From Clostridia bacterium (GTDB lineage: Bacteria; Bacillota_A; Clostridia; Christensenellales; Borkfalkiaceae), in NCBI GenBank assembly GCA_017456945.1, contig JAFTIK010000041.1:1-6059 (forward strand): a stretch of DNA of 6,059 bases. Reading direction: 5' to 3'. Of the stretch, positions 1 to 5,122 are shown one piece after another. Within the stretch, counting starts at the first letter, position 1; every line of letters starts with the position of its first letter. Position numbers and translations under genes: made by a program. The notes below the pieces were generated by a model. That model saw only the letters and a program-made list of their open reading frames with translations. It was not told where the DNA came from and did no database searches.

Positions 1-14
1 AGGAGAAAATAATA

Positions 15-350
15 ATGGGATTATTTGATTTGTACGGTAGAGAACCGAAAACCAAAACTACCAACCAAAGCTCTACGCGTGAGTTTGAGTCTATTCCAAC
101 CAAAACTCAACATTCAAGGAGTGGACCCGTAAGCGTTTTTAGCCCCACTTCTTATAACGACGTGGAAACTATTATTGACGCTATAAAGGCTGGCAAGTCG
201 GCTATCGTGCATTTTAACGCGCTAAAACCCGAAACGGCAATTCGTGTTCTAGATATGCTTTCCGGCGCGATTTACGCGCTTGACGGTGGGGTTTACGAAA
301 TGGAAAAAAATATTTTTATGTTCTCCCCGTCGGGTATCGAACTAAACTAA
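15..350 (+). CDS. sepF: SepF-like cell division protein
   Basis: This 111-residue protein matches the SepF family, a cytoplasmic partner of FtsZ that tethers the division ring to the membrane and bundles FtsZ filaments. The N-terminus (MGLFDLYG) is a short hydrophobic stretch that could act as the membrane anchor. A polar, Thr/Ser-rich linker covers about residues 10-37, and the SepF core covers about 38-111. The core shows the family pattern: PVSVFSPTSYNDVETII, then a Lys/Gly turn, a hydrophobic strand (AIVHFNAL), a helix ending in LSGAIYALDGGV, and a last strand (NIFMFSPSGIEL). The start is supported by AGGAGA at bases 1-6, eight bases before the ATG. The protein is shorter than B. subtilis SepF (about 150 residues), mainly in the linker. 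SepF genes often follow ylmE/ylmG-type genes near ftsZ; the left side is outside the window, so this cannot be tested. A bidirectional terminator follows 20 bp after the stop. Family assignment is fairly sure. Confidence 0.85.
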   Translation: MGLFDLYGREPKTKTTNQSSTREFESIPTKTQHSRSGPVSVFSPTSYNDVETIIDAIKAGKSAIVHFNALKPETAIRVLDMLSGAIYALDGGVYEMEKNIFMFSPSGIELN

Positions 351-370
351 TTTAATTTTATAAAAAATAA

Positions 371-394
371 AAAGGCAGGTTTTCACCTGCCTTT
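371..394. terminator. Bidirectional intrinsic terminator between sepF (+) and aspA (-)
   Basis: A perfect 10-bp stem (AAAGGCAGGT at 371-380 with ACCTGCCTTT at 385-394) closes a 4-base loop. Read on the minus strand the loop is GAAA, a stable GNRA tetraloop, and it is followed by a long T-rich tail (CCTTTTTATTTTTTAT), making it a strong end for the aspA transcript. On the plus strand the tail is TTTCATTTT, still adequate for sepF. The two genes converge on it, so one hairpin probably serves both. Confidence 0.88.
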
Positions 395-451
395 CATTTT
401 ACCCCCGCCTAAAAAAATGACGACCAAAAGGACGGGAATATATCAAAGTTA

Positions 452-1831
452 TTAAACCATCTTGCTTGGGTCAAGTATCTTTACGATATCTTGTTCGGGC
501 AAGATTTTTTCTTCTTTTATAACGTCTTTAACGCGCTTATTTTCTCTTAACGCCTTTTTTGCGAGTTTAGACGCCTTTGTGTACCCAACGTACGGGCAGA
601 GCGCGGTTACTATACCGATACTTCTTTCCACTTCGTCGGTACATTTATCTTGGTTGACGGTTACCCCTTTAATACAGTCTTTGGTAAATACCTTTACCCC
701 GTTCGTGAGCGTTTCTACCGACTCGAACAAGCACTTAAAGAGAATAGGCTCGAAAGCGTTTAGTTCTAACTGCCCTGCTTCTACTGCCATTGTAACGGTC
801 ATATCGTTGCCGATAACGTTAAAAGCAATTTGATTTATTACTTCGGGGATAACGGGGTTGATTTTACCCGGCATTATGGAAGAGCCGTTCTGCCTTGGCG
901 GTAGGATTATTTCGGAAAAGCCCGTTCTAGGACCTGACGACATAAGGCGCAAATCGTTTGCCATTTTAGAAAGGTTTGTTGCGCACGCCTTTACGCTACC
1001 CGATACCGACACGAAACAATCTAAATTTTGCGTGGAATCTATAAGGTCTTGGGCTTGAACTAAATCTAGCCCCGTAACGCTTGATAAGGTGGGAACGATA
1101 TTTTTTATATAGCTTTTATCTGCGTTTATGCCCGTTCCGATAGCCGTGCCACCCATATTGAGATATGATAGTTCTTTTACCGAGTTTTTAAGCCTTTCGA
1201 TATCCCTTTTAATAGCGCTTGCGTAAGCCCTAAACGATTGACCGAAACTTATGGGCACGGCGTCTTGCATTTCCGTTCTACCCATTTTTATTACGCTTTT
1301 AAATTCTTCTGCCTTTTCTAAAAGCGCCGAATAAAATTCTTCTAGCGTAGGGATTAGTTTATTTATAAGCCTTATAAGCGCAATCTTGCCTGCAGACGGA
1401 AAAACGTCGTTAGTAGATTGCCCACAGTTGGCGTGGTCGTTTGGGTGAACGATTGTGTAATCGCCTTTCTTGCCACCTAAAATTTCTATCGCGCGGTTTG
1501 CAACCACTTCGTTGGCGTTCATATTGAGCGAAATACCCGCCCCACCTTGAACGGCATCTACAATAAAATTATCTAAATATTTGCCTTGCAATATTTCTTC
1601 ACAAGCAGAAACCATTGCGCTAGCAATCTTTTTATCAATTACGCCCGCTTTCTCGTTTGCAATAGCGCACGCTTTTTTTACTTCTATTATCGCCTTAATA
1701 AATTCAGGGTGTACCTTTCGCCCGGAAATTTTAAAATTTTCGTACGCGCGAAGACTCTGTACACCATAATACGCATCTACAGGAACTTGCTTTTCGCCTA
1801 TCGAATCCTGCTCTAATCTGTATTCTAGCAT
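452..1831 (-). CDS. aspA: Aspartate ammonia-lyase (aspartase)
   Basis: This 459-residue enzyme catalyses reversible deamination of L-aspartate to fumarate and ammonia; it acts in the cytoplasm as a homotetramer. It belongs to the fumarase/aspartase superfamily. Visible landmarks are the aspartase-type N-terminus (GEKQVPVDAYYGVQSLRA, 12-29), the NMNANEV block (103-109), HPNDHANCGQSTND (129-142), GRTEMQDAVP (184-193) and the flexible signature loop GSSIMPGKINP (316-326), which carries the catalytic serine (317 or 318) and substrate-binding Lys323 and Asn325. The continuation NPVIPEVINQ favours aspartase; class II fumarases have NPTQCE there. Length is typical (about 460-480). The ATG is preceded by AAAGGTG at 6-7 bases spacing. 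The gene is transcribed divergently from a LysR regulator that probably controls it, and ends at the hairpin 371-394. Ile100 occupies a position where the superfamily normally has Thr (GAGTS), and Glu187 follows Thr186 where Bacillus AspB has His. The reaction is therefore likely but not certain. Confidence 0.92.
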   Translation of the reverse strand: MLEYRLEQDSIGEKQVPVDAYYGVQSLRAYENFKISGRKVHPEFIKAIIEVKKACAIANEKAGVIDKKIASAMVSACEEILQGKYLDNFIVDAVQGGAGISLNMNANEVVANRAIEILGGKKGDYTIVHPNDHANCGQSTNDVFPSAGKIALIRLINKLIPTLEEFYSALLEKAEEFKSVIKMGRTEMQDAVPISFGQSFRAYASAIKRDIERLKNSVKELSYLNMGGTAIGTGINADKSYIKNIVPTLSSVTGLDLVQAQDLIDSTQNLDCFVSVSGSVKACATNLSKMANDLRLMSSGPRTGFSEIILPPRQNGSSIMPGKINPVIPEVINQIAFNVIGNDMTVTMAVEAGQLELNAFEPILFKCLFESVETLTNGVKVFTKDCIKGVTVNQDKCTDEVERSIGIVTALCPYVGYTKASKLAKKALRENKRVKDVIKEEKILPEQDIVKILDPSKMV

Positions 1832-1869
1832 TTACAGCACCTTTTATTAAATTTATTTCAGCTGATAAC

Positions 1870-1898
1870 TTGATTATACTACAAATTTATGATATAAT
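1870..1898 (+). promoter_or_regulatory. Sigma-A promoter of the LysR-type regulator gene
   Basis: TTGATT (1870-1875), a 17-bp spacer and a perfect TATAAT (1893-1898) are preceded by a TG at 1890-1891, giving an extended -10 element (TGATATAAT). The predicted start point is near 1905, giving a leader of about 52 nt. Because its hexamers are identical to those of the aspA promoter and its TG element is extra, this promoter should be the intrinsically stronger of the pair unless a regulator intervenes. Confidence 0.83.
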
Positions 1899-1901
1899 CA
1901 A
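1873..1901 (-). promoter_or_regulatory. Sigma-A promoter of aspA
   Basis: On the minus strand TTGATT (1901-1896) and a perfect TATAAT (1878-1873) are separated by 17 bp. The predicted start point is near 1866, giving a leader of about 35 nt that contains the AAAGGTG ribosome binding site. There is no extended -10 TG element on this strand. The whole promoter lies within the lysR-family promoter on the opposite strand, so the two cannot be occupied at the same time. Base match is clear; activity is inferred. Confidence 0.8.
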
Positions 1902-1923
1902 ATACATATTAAATCATACTTAT

Positions 1924-1941
1924 TATAACTTTCAAGTTATA
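1924..1941. promoter_or_regulatory. Perfect palindrome, probable LysR-type regulator binding site
   Basis: TATAACTT (1924-1931), the two-base centre TC, and AAGTTATA (1934-1941) form a perfect 8+2+8 dyad. It contains the T-N11-A layout typical of LysR-type recognition sites. Its centre (1932.5) is 66-67 bp upstream of the predicted aspA start point, the usual place for the high-affinity recognition site of this family (around -65). On the other strand it lies about 20-37 bases into the transcript of the regulator's own gene, where bound protein could block elongation and give autorepression. The sequence is certain; the role is inferred. Confidence 0.68.
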
Positions 1942-1944
1942 TAT

Positions 1945-1951
1945 AAAGGAG
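1945..1951 (+). promoter_or_regulatory. Ribosome binding site that fixes the LysR start
   Basis: AAAGGAG lies five bases before the ATG at 1957. It decides between that ATG and the in-frame upstream TTG at 1870. The TTG is part of the -35 hexamer of the gene's own promoter and so is upstream of the predicted transcript start. Confidence 0.9.
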
Positions 1952-1956
1952 CAAAG

Positions 1957-2892
1957 ATGTTTCGCAATAAAGATTACGTTTTGGCAATTCTTAAAGAAGG
2001 CAGTTTTACCAAGGCTTCGGAAAAGTTATACGTTTCGCAACCTTCGTTATCTGCAACCATTAGGCGTTTAGAAGAAAAGATTTCTGCTAAGATTTTCGAC
2101 CGTTCAACTTCGCCTATTTCGCTTACCGAAACGGGCAAGGAATACGTTAAATACGCGTTAGAGATTGAGCAGAAAGAACGGGATTTTGAAAGGTACGTGC
2201 TTGACTACACTAATCTTCTTACAGGTACGATTAAAATCGGTGGTAGTAGTATGTTCTCTTCTTTCGTTTTGCCGAATATGATTGCATCTTACAACGCAAA
2301 ACACCCCAAAATTCAGTTTGAAATATTTGAAGACAGTACTAAAAACCTTATGAACAAACTTATGGTTGGCGAACTAGACATAGTAGTTGATAACGCCGTT
2401 ATAAACAACGAAGAAATTACTGCTAACGTATATTCTTCAGAGTTTTTATTACTTGCCGTGCCCGCATCTTTCGATATTAACCAAAAACTTAAAAGATACG
2501 CTATGATAGCCGATCAAATTAAAGCCGACGAACACAAAAACCTTGGGGTTAGCGTGGATTTAGAAAGGTTTAAGGACCAACCTTTCATACTGTTAAACCC
2601 TGAAAACGACACGGGTAAAAGAGCGAATAAACTGTTCAAAAAACACCGATTAGAGCCTAAAATAAACTTTACGCTTGACCAACAGGTTACCGCCTATAAC
2701 ATATCTTCTTCTGGGCTTGGGGTTTGTTTCGTTAGTGATACCTTAATAAAAAATATTAGCACTCACTCGGATATGTGTTTTTATAGGCTTTCGGACAGAG
2801 AAACGGTTAGAAACGTATATCTATTCCAAAAGAGCAACCGCTATTTATCGTTAGCATGCAAAAAGTTTATTGAATACAATTCGGAAAAGTAA
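1957..2892 (+). CDS. LysR-type transcriptional regulator, divergent from aspA
   Basis: This 311-residue protein has the usual LysR architecture and length. A winged helix-turn-helix spans residues 1-60 (YVLAILKEGSFTKASEKLYV, then SQPSLSATIRRLEE and the wing FDRSTSPISLTETG). A linker helix covers about 61-88. A two-lobed periplasmic-binding-protein-like effector domain runs from about 90 to 295, with the first lobe starting at GTIKIGGSSMFSSFVLPNMI, the crossover near LLLAVPASF, and the lobe II motif SSGLGVCFVSDTLI (251-264). The ATG at 1957 is chosen because of AAAGGAG at 1945-1951. The gene is divergent from aspA with a 125-bp gap containing overlapping promoters and a palindrome at the expected recognition position, so it probably controls aspA in response to a metabolite such as aspartate or fumarate, and itself by autorepression. 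The effector is not readable from sequence. A 13-bp hairpin terminator follows directly after the stop. Confidence 0.92.
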   Translation: MFRNKDYVLAILKEGSFTKASEKLYVSQPSLSATIRRLEEKISAKIFDRSTSPISLTETGKEYVKYALEIEQKERDFERYVLDYTNLLTGTIKIGGSSMFSSFVLPNMIASYNAKHPKIQFEIFEDSTKNLMNKLMVGELDIVVDNAVINNEEITANVYSSEFLLLAVPASFDINQKLKRYAMIADQIKADEHKNLGVSVDLERFKDQPFILLNPENDTGKRANKLFKKHRLEPKINFTLDQQVTAYNISSSGLGVCFVSDTLIKNISTHSDMCFYRLSDRETVRNVYLFQKSNRYLSLACKKFIEYNSEK

Positions 2893-2893
2893 A

Positions 2894-2922
2894 AAAACGC
2901 GTTATAAACTATAACGCGTTTT
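2894..2922. terminator. Bidirectional intrinsic terminator between the LysR gene (+) and the 186-residue protein gene (-)
   Basis: A perfect 13-bp stem (2894-2906 with 2910-2922, core ACGCGT) closes a three-base AAC loop. The plus-strand transcript runs into a TTTTATTATT tail and the minus-strand transcript into a run of seven to eight T residues. It begins two bases after the LysR stop codon and lies 20 bp beyond the stop of the convergent gene. Confidence 0.88.
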
Positions 2923-2942
2923 ATTATTAAAAATTTTTTATA

Positions 2943-3503
2943 TTAGAATACTACTATACGGCCTTCTTTCTTATAACTCTTCTTTGCTTTTCTCAAACAA
3001 GATTTTGCAATACGGCTTTGAACGAAACGAATAATACAGCCAACCAACAAAGGAATACCAACTATAACGCACGACAAAGCAATAGACATAATCCAGAACC
3101 AAAATCCCCTAGGCACGAAGGAAATAGCCTTTAACCAACGGTTAACGTTAGATTTTGGATTTTTTGCAATATCTTCAGAACACCCTTGAAAAATTTCTAA
3201 AGCAAAATATTCGCTATGATATTCTTTGTTTGCGGTAATTCTATATTTTTCGCTACCAGAAGATACTTGCGTTGCCGTATAACCGGAAACGTAAGAACTT
3301 TCCGACTTGTCTTTAGTAGGCCACAAACCGAAATATTCACAAGGGCGCATTCCGTTTTTGTCCTTATGACTAGGATTTTTACCCATTGTTGCAATCATAA
3401 GACCTGCGTCACGATCGGTAACGCTACCTTTCATCTTGTTGGGGATTCTTACGATATCGCCCTGAACACCACTATAATAGATTTTTTTCCACGCATCAAA
3501 CAT
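2943..3503 (-). CDS. Uncharacterised membrane-anchored protein, 186 residues
   Basis: I do not recognise this family. The first 130 residues are polar and mixed, with no signal peptide at the N-terminus (MFDAWKKIYYSGVQGD). Visible short motifs include MRPCEYFGLWPTK (52-64), aromatic residues around 71-105 and two cysteines (55, 108). One strongly hydrophobic stretch (about 134-161, starting FWFWIMSIALS) contains VGIP near its middle, so it could be one membrane helix or a short hairpin. A very basic tail follows (about 163-180, RIAKSCLRKAKKSYKKEGR), which should stay in the cytoplasm. The coding region is supported by AGGAGA (3514-3509) at suitable spacing from the ATG, by a near-consensus promoter just upstream and by terminators at both ends. 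It is therefore an independent single-gene unit. Its place between aspA's regulator and the permease says nothing firm about its job. Reality as a gene is likely; function unknown. Confidence 0.75.
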   Translation of the reverse strand: MFDAWKKIYYSGVQGDIVRIPNKMKGSVTDRDAGLMIATMGKNPSHKDKNGMRPCEYFGLWPTKDKSESSYVSGYTATQVSSGSEKYRITANKEYHSEYFALEIFQGCSEDIAKNPKSNVNRWLKAISFVPRGFWFWIMSIALSCVIVGIPLLVGCIIRFVQSRIAKSCLRKAKKSYKKEGRIVVF

Positions 3504-3535
3504 AATTTTCTCCTTTTGTAGAATTATCTAAAAAG

Positions 3536-3565
3536 ATTATATTCCCCTACCCCGAAGTTTGTCAA
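3536..3565 (-). promoter_or_regulatory. Near-consensus sigma-A promoter of the 186-residue protein gene
   Basis: On the minus strand a consensus TTGACA (3565-3560) and a consensus TATAAT (3541-3536) are separated by 18 bp. The spacer is unusually G-rich for this AT-rich intergenic DNA (two GGGG runs on the minus strand). The predicted start point is near 3529, giving a leader of about 25 nt that includes AAAAGGAGA. The promoter sits just beyond the permease terminator, so the gene is insulated from upstream transcription. Confidence 0.87.
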
Positions 3566-3586
3566 GTATTTTACCAAAATTGTTAT

Positions 3587-3622
3587 AAAAAAGCGAGATT
3601 TTAGCAAAAATCTCGCTTTTTT
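3587..3622 (-). terminator. Intrinsic terminator of the permease gene
   Basis: A perfect 16-bp stem (3587-3602 with 3607-3622) has an AGCGAGAT-type core and a four-base loop. On the minus strand it ends in a run of six T residues then ATAAC. It starts about eight bases after the permease stop codon, so it ends the permease transcript before the next promoter. Confidence 0.88.
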
Positions 3623-3630
3623 TTACGTTT

Positions 3631-4962
3631 TTACATTCCCCAAACGAACCAACAGAACGCGTAACCGCCAAGAACTGCCATTAAGGTAAACGGAATACCT
3701 ATCTTAAAGAAATCGCTCGCTTTAACTTTATACCCTTCTTTATTGAGAATACCTATACCTACGACGTTTGCAGACGCGCCTACCGGCGTAAGGTTTCCGC
3801 CGAGCGTTGCGCCACAAAGCAACCCGAAATAAAGCAGATACGGCGACACCCCAGGTAAGCCTACCACCAAGCCTTCGATAACGGGTAGCATAGTAGCCAC
3901 GTAGGGTATATTGTCGATAAACGCAGAAATCAATACCGAACCGAACACGATAAGCGTGTAAAGCAAGAATACGTTCTTACTACCTACCGACTTAAAGAAG
4001 GTGCTTATATCTGCGATAATTCCAACCGATTCTACTGCTTTTATTATTACGAACAAGAAAAGCAAGAATAATACGGTGGTAAAGTCTATCGTGCCAACAA
4101 CCGTTTTAAGCGCTTGTTTCTTGCAACCTGCTTGCTCTTCCCCTTCTTTGGGTTTTGCCGTTACTAAGTGGTAGATAAGGCAAATTATACCGAACGACAT
4201 ACAAATTATGCCGTTAATATTTTCTGCCAAAAACCCTTCCGGGAAAGGTATAAAAGACGAAGCAACCAACGCAGCCATATTGAGAAGCAACATTATCGTT
4301 GGGAAAAGAGTGGTAACTTCTACATTTTCAGATTTATAAGAGAACTTTTTGTTCTGCTTTCTGAAAAGAATAATTAATACGGGGATAGTGAGTAACATAC
4401 CGAGTTCAACTGCCCAGAAAATAGAGAACTTACCATCTAGGAAGAAGAATTCAAAGAAACTCATATCTGCGTAACCACCAAGCATAACCGAAGTGGTATC
4501 GCCAACCAAAGTTGCAGCCCCTTGTAAGTTAGAAGAAACTGCAATACTGATAATTACGGGTATGGGTGAAACGCCCACTTTTTTTGATATTGCTAGCCCT
4601 ATAGGCGCAAGCATTAAAACGGTTGCAACGTTATCTACGAACGCCGAGATTACACCGCTTAATACCGATAAAATGACAAGTATCCACAATGCGTTAGGGA
4701 TTTTAGAAATCAACTTGTCCGCAAGTTTATTCGGCATACCAGATTCGGTAAATAGCCCTACCGTAATCATTATGCCGACTAGCATCATAATTACGTTATA
4801 GTTTATCATTTCGGCAAAGTCTTGCCCTTTCATATGCCCGGAAATTGCGCAGGATACCGCGCAAACAAGGGCTACAACGCCCGTTACGTGCGGTTTGTAT
4901 TTTGGGAAAGCAATGATTGCCACGTAAGTTAAAACAAACAAAATTAAAATAAATATCTTCAT
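3631..4962 (-). CDS. Ion-transporter-superfamily permease (ArsB/NhaD/SLC13-like)
   Basis: This 443-residue inner-membrane protein has about ten to twelve hydrophobic segments and the internal two-fold repeat typical of the ion transporter superfamily (ArsB, NhaD, CitM, SLC13). The repeats are visible directly: ISAFVDNVATVLMLAPI (105-121) and ISAFIDNIPYVATMLPV (345-361), each followed by a glycine-rich re-entrant-type segment, SSNLQGAATLVGDTTSVMLG (143-162) and GATLGGNLTPVGASANVVG (384-402). Both SAF-[VI]-DN aspartates and both NxxxxxVG elements are intact. A hydrophilic cytoplasmic loop lies near 268-290 (KPKEGEEQAGCKKQ). The start is supported by AAGGA (4974-4970) eight bases before the ATG. 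Family knowledge allows export of arsenite or other ions, Na+/H+ antiport, or uptake of di- and tricarboxylates. The neighbouring aspartase and dehydrogenase suggest a C4 acid; the upstream leader RNA suggests a metal ion. I leave the substrate open. The gene has its own terminator and an attenuator-like leader. Confidence 0.85.
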   Translation of the reverse strand: MKIFILILFVLTYVAIIAFPKYKPHVTGVVALVCAVSCAISGHMKGQDFAEMINYNVIMMLVGIMITVGLFTESGMPNKLADKLISKIPNALWILVILSVLSGVISAFVDNVATVLMLAPIGLAISKKVGVSPIPVIISIAVSSNLQGAATLVGDTTSVMLGGYADMSFFEFFFLDGKFSIFWAVELGMLLTIPVLIILFRKQNKKFSYKSENVEVTTLFPTIMLLLNMAALVASSFIPFPEGFLAENINGIICMSFGIICLIYHLVTAKPKEGEEQAGCKKQALKTVVGTIDFTTVLFLLFLFVIIKAVESVGIIADISTFFKSVGSKNVFLLYTLIVFGSVLISAFIDNIPYVATMLPVIEGLVVGLPGVSPYLLYFGLLCGATLGGNLTPVGASANVVGIGILNKEGYKVKASDFFKIGIPFTLMAVLGGYAFCWFVWGM

Positions 4963-4974
4963 AAGTTTTTCCTT

Positions 4975-5018
4975 AAAAATTAAAAGACTTCTATCGTATT
5001 ATTAACGATAAAAGTCTT
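4975..5018 (-). terminator. Oriented terminator/attenuator in the permease leader
   Basis: In the minus-strand RNA, AAGACUU (5018-5012) pairs with AAGUCUU (4990-4984), a U-G wobble follows (5011 with 4991), then UAUCGU (5010-5005) pairs with ACGAUA (4997-4992) around a seven-base loop: 14 continuous pairs. The tail reads TTTTAATTTTT and ends at the AAGGA ribosome binding site of the permease. On the plus strand the wobble becomes an A-C mismatch, so the hairpin is built for minus-strand transcripts. Only 20 bases separate it from the permease start, too few for a promoter, so transcription of the permease must pass through it. That makes it either a regulated attenuator or an inefficient end for the dehydrogenase transcript. 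Confidence 0.8.
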
Positions 5019-5029
5019 GTTAAAACTAC

Positions 5030-5110
5030 CTTTAGTAATTCCGCAACACCGGACTAAAAAGCCGTACTGACGACGTTGCGAACGCTATTAAAGCGTTAAC
5101 TACTCCCTTT
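5030..5110 (-). promoter_or_regulatory. Candidate metal-ion riboswitch aptamer (yybP-ykoY-like) ahead of the permease
   Basis: The minus-strand RNA has, in order, AAAGGGAGUAG (5110-5100), a hairpin AACGCU/AGCGUU (5097-5092 with 5086-5081, five-base loop), a second helix CGCAAC/GUUGCG (5080-5075 with 5047-5042), the internal element GUCGUCA directly after its 5' arm (5074-5068), a small inner stem CGGCU/AG(U)CCG (5064-5060 with 5055-5050), and CCGGU before the 3' arm (5052-5048). AGUAGUU (5104-5098) can close the base with AAUUACU (5040-5034). As I recall the yybP-ykoY manganese riboswitch, GGGGAGUAG, a hairpin, a second arm with GUCGUCA and CCGG occur in this same order. Here there are three G instead of four, and the usual 3' closing strand (GACCUUU) is absent. 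The terminator that follows fits a transcription-control switch. A sodium-sensing (DUF1646-motif) or other ion riboswitch is an alternative given the permease type. Confidence 0.5.
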
Positions 5111-5122
5111 TGCTCTAAAAAA

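Noticed and set aside
395..451. Possible element in the gap between the first terminator and the aspA stop
   Set aside because: Only a short C-run and an A-run are present; I saw no hairpin, promoter pair or reading frame that could be supported.
462..1816. Several plus-strand open frames opposite aspA
   Set aside because: They are antisense to a well-conserved gene, show no recognisable domains and have no suitable ribosome binding sites.
452..1831. Class II fumarase instead of aspartase
   Set aside because: The N-terminus, the TEMQDAVP block and NPVIPEVINQ after the signature loop are of aspartase type; fumarases have NPTQCE after the loop.
1870..1956. In-frame upstream TTG start that would lengthen the LysR-type regulator by 29 residues
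   Set aside because: The TTG is inside the -35 hexamer of the gene's promoter, has no ribosome binding site, and the extra residues precede the normal LysR N-terminus; AAAGGAG before the ATG at 1957 is clear.
3197..3521. Open frames overlapping the 186-residue protein gene in other frames and on the other strand
   Set aside because: They lack initiation signals, whereas the 2943-3503 frame has a consensus promoter, ribosome binding site and flanking terminators.
5030..5110. T-box leader as an explanation for the permease leader
   Set aside because: There is no T-box UGGNACC element before the terminator and no clear specifier loop, and the downstream gene is neither a tRNA synthetase nor a known amino-acid gene.
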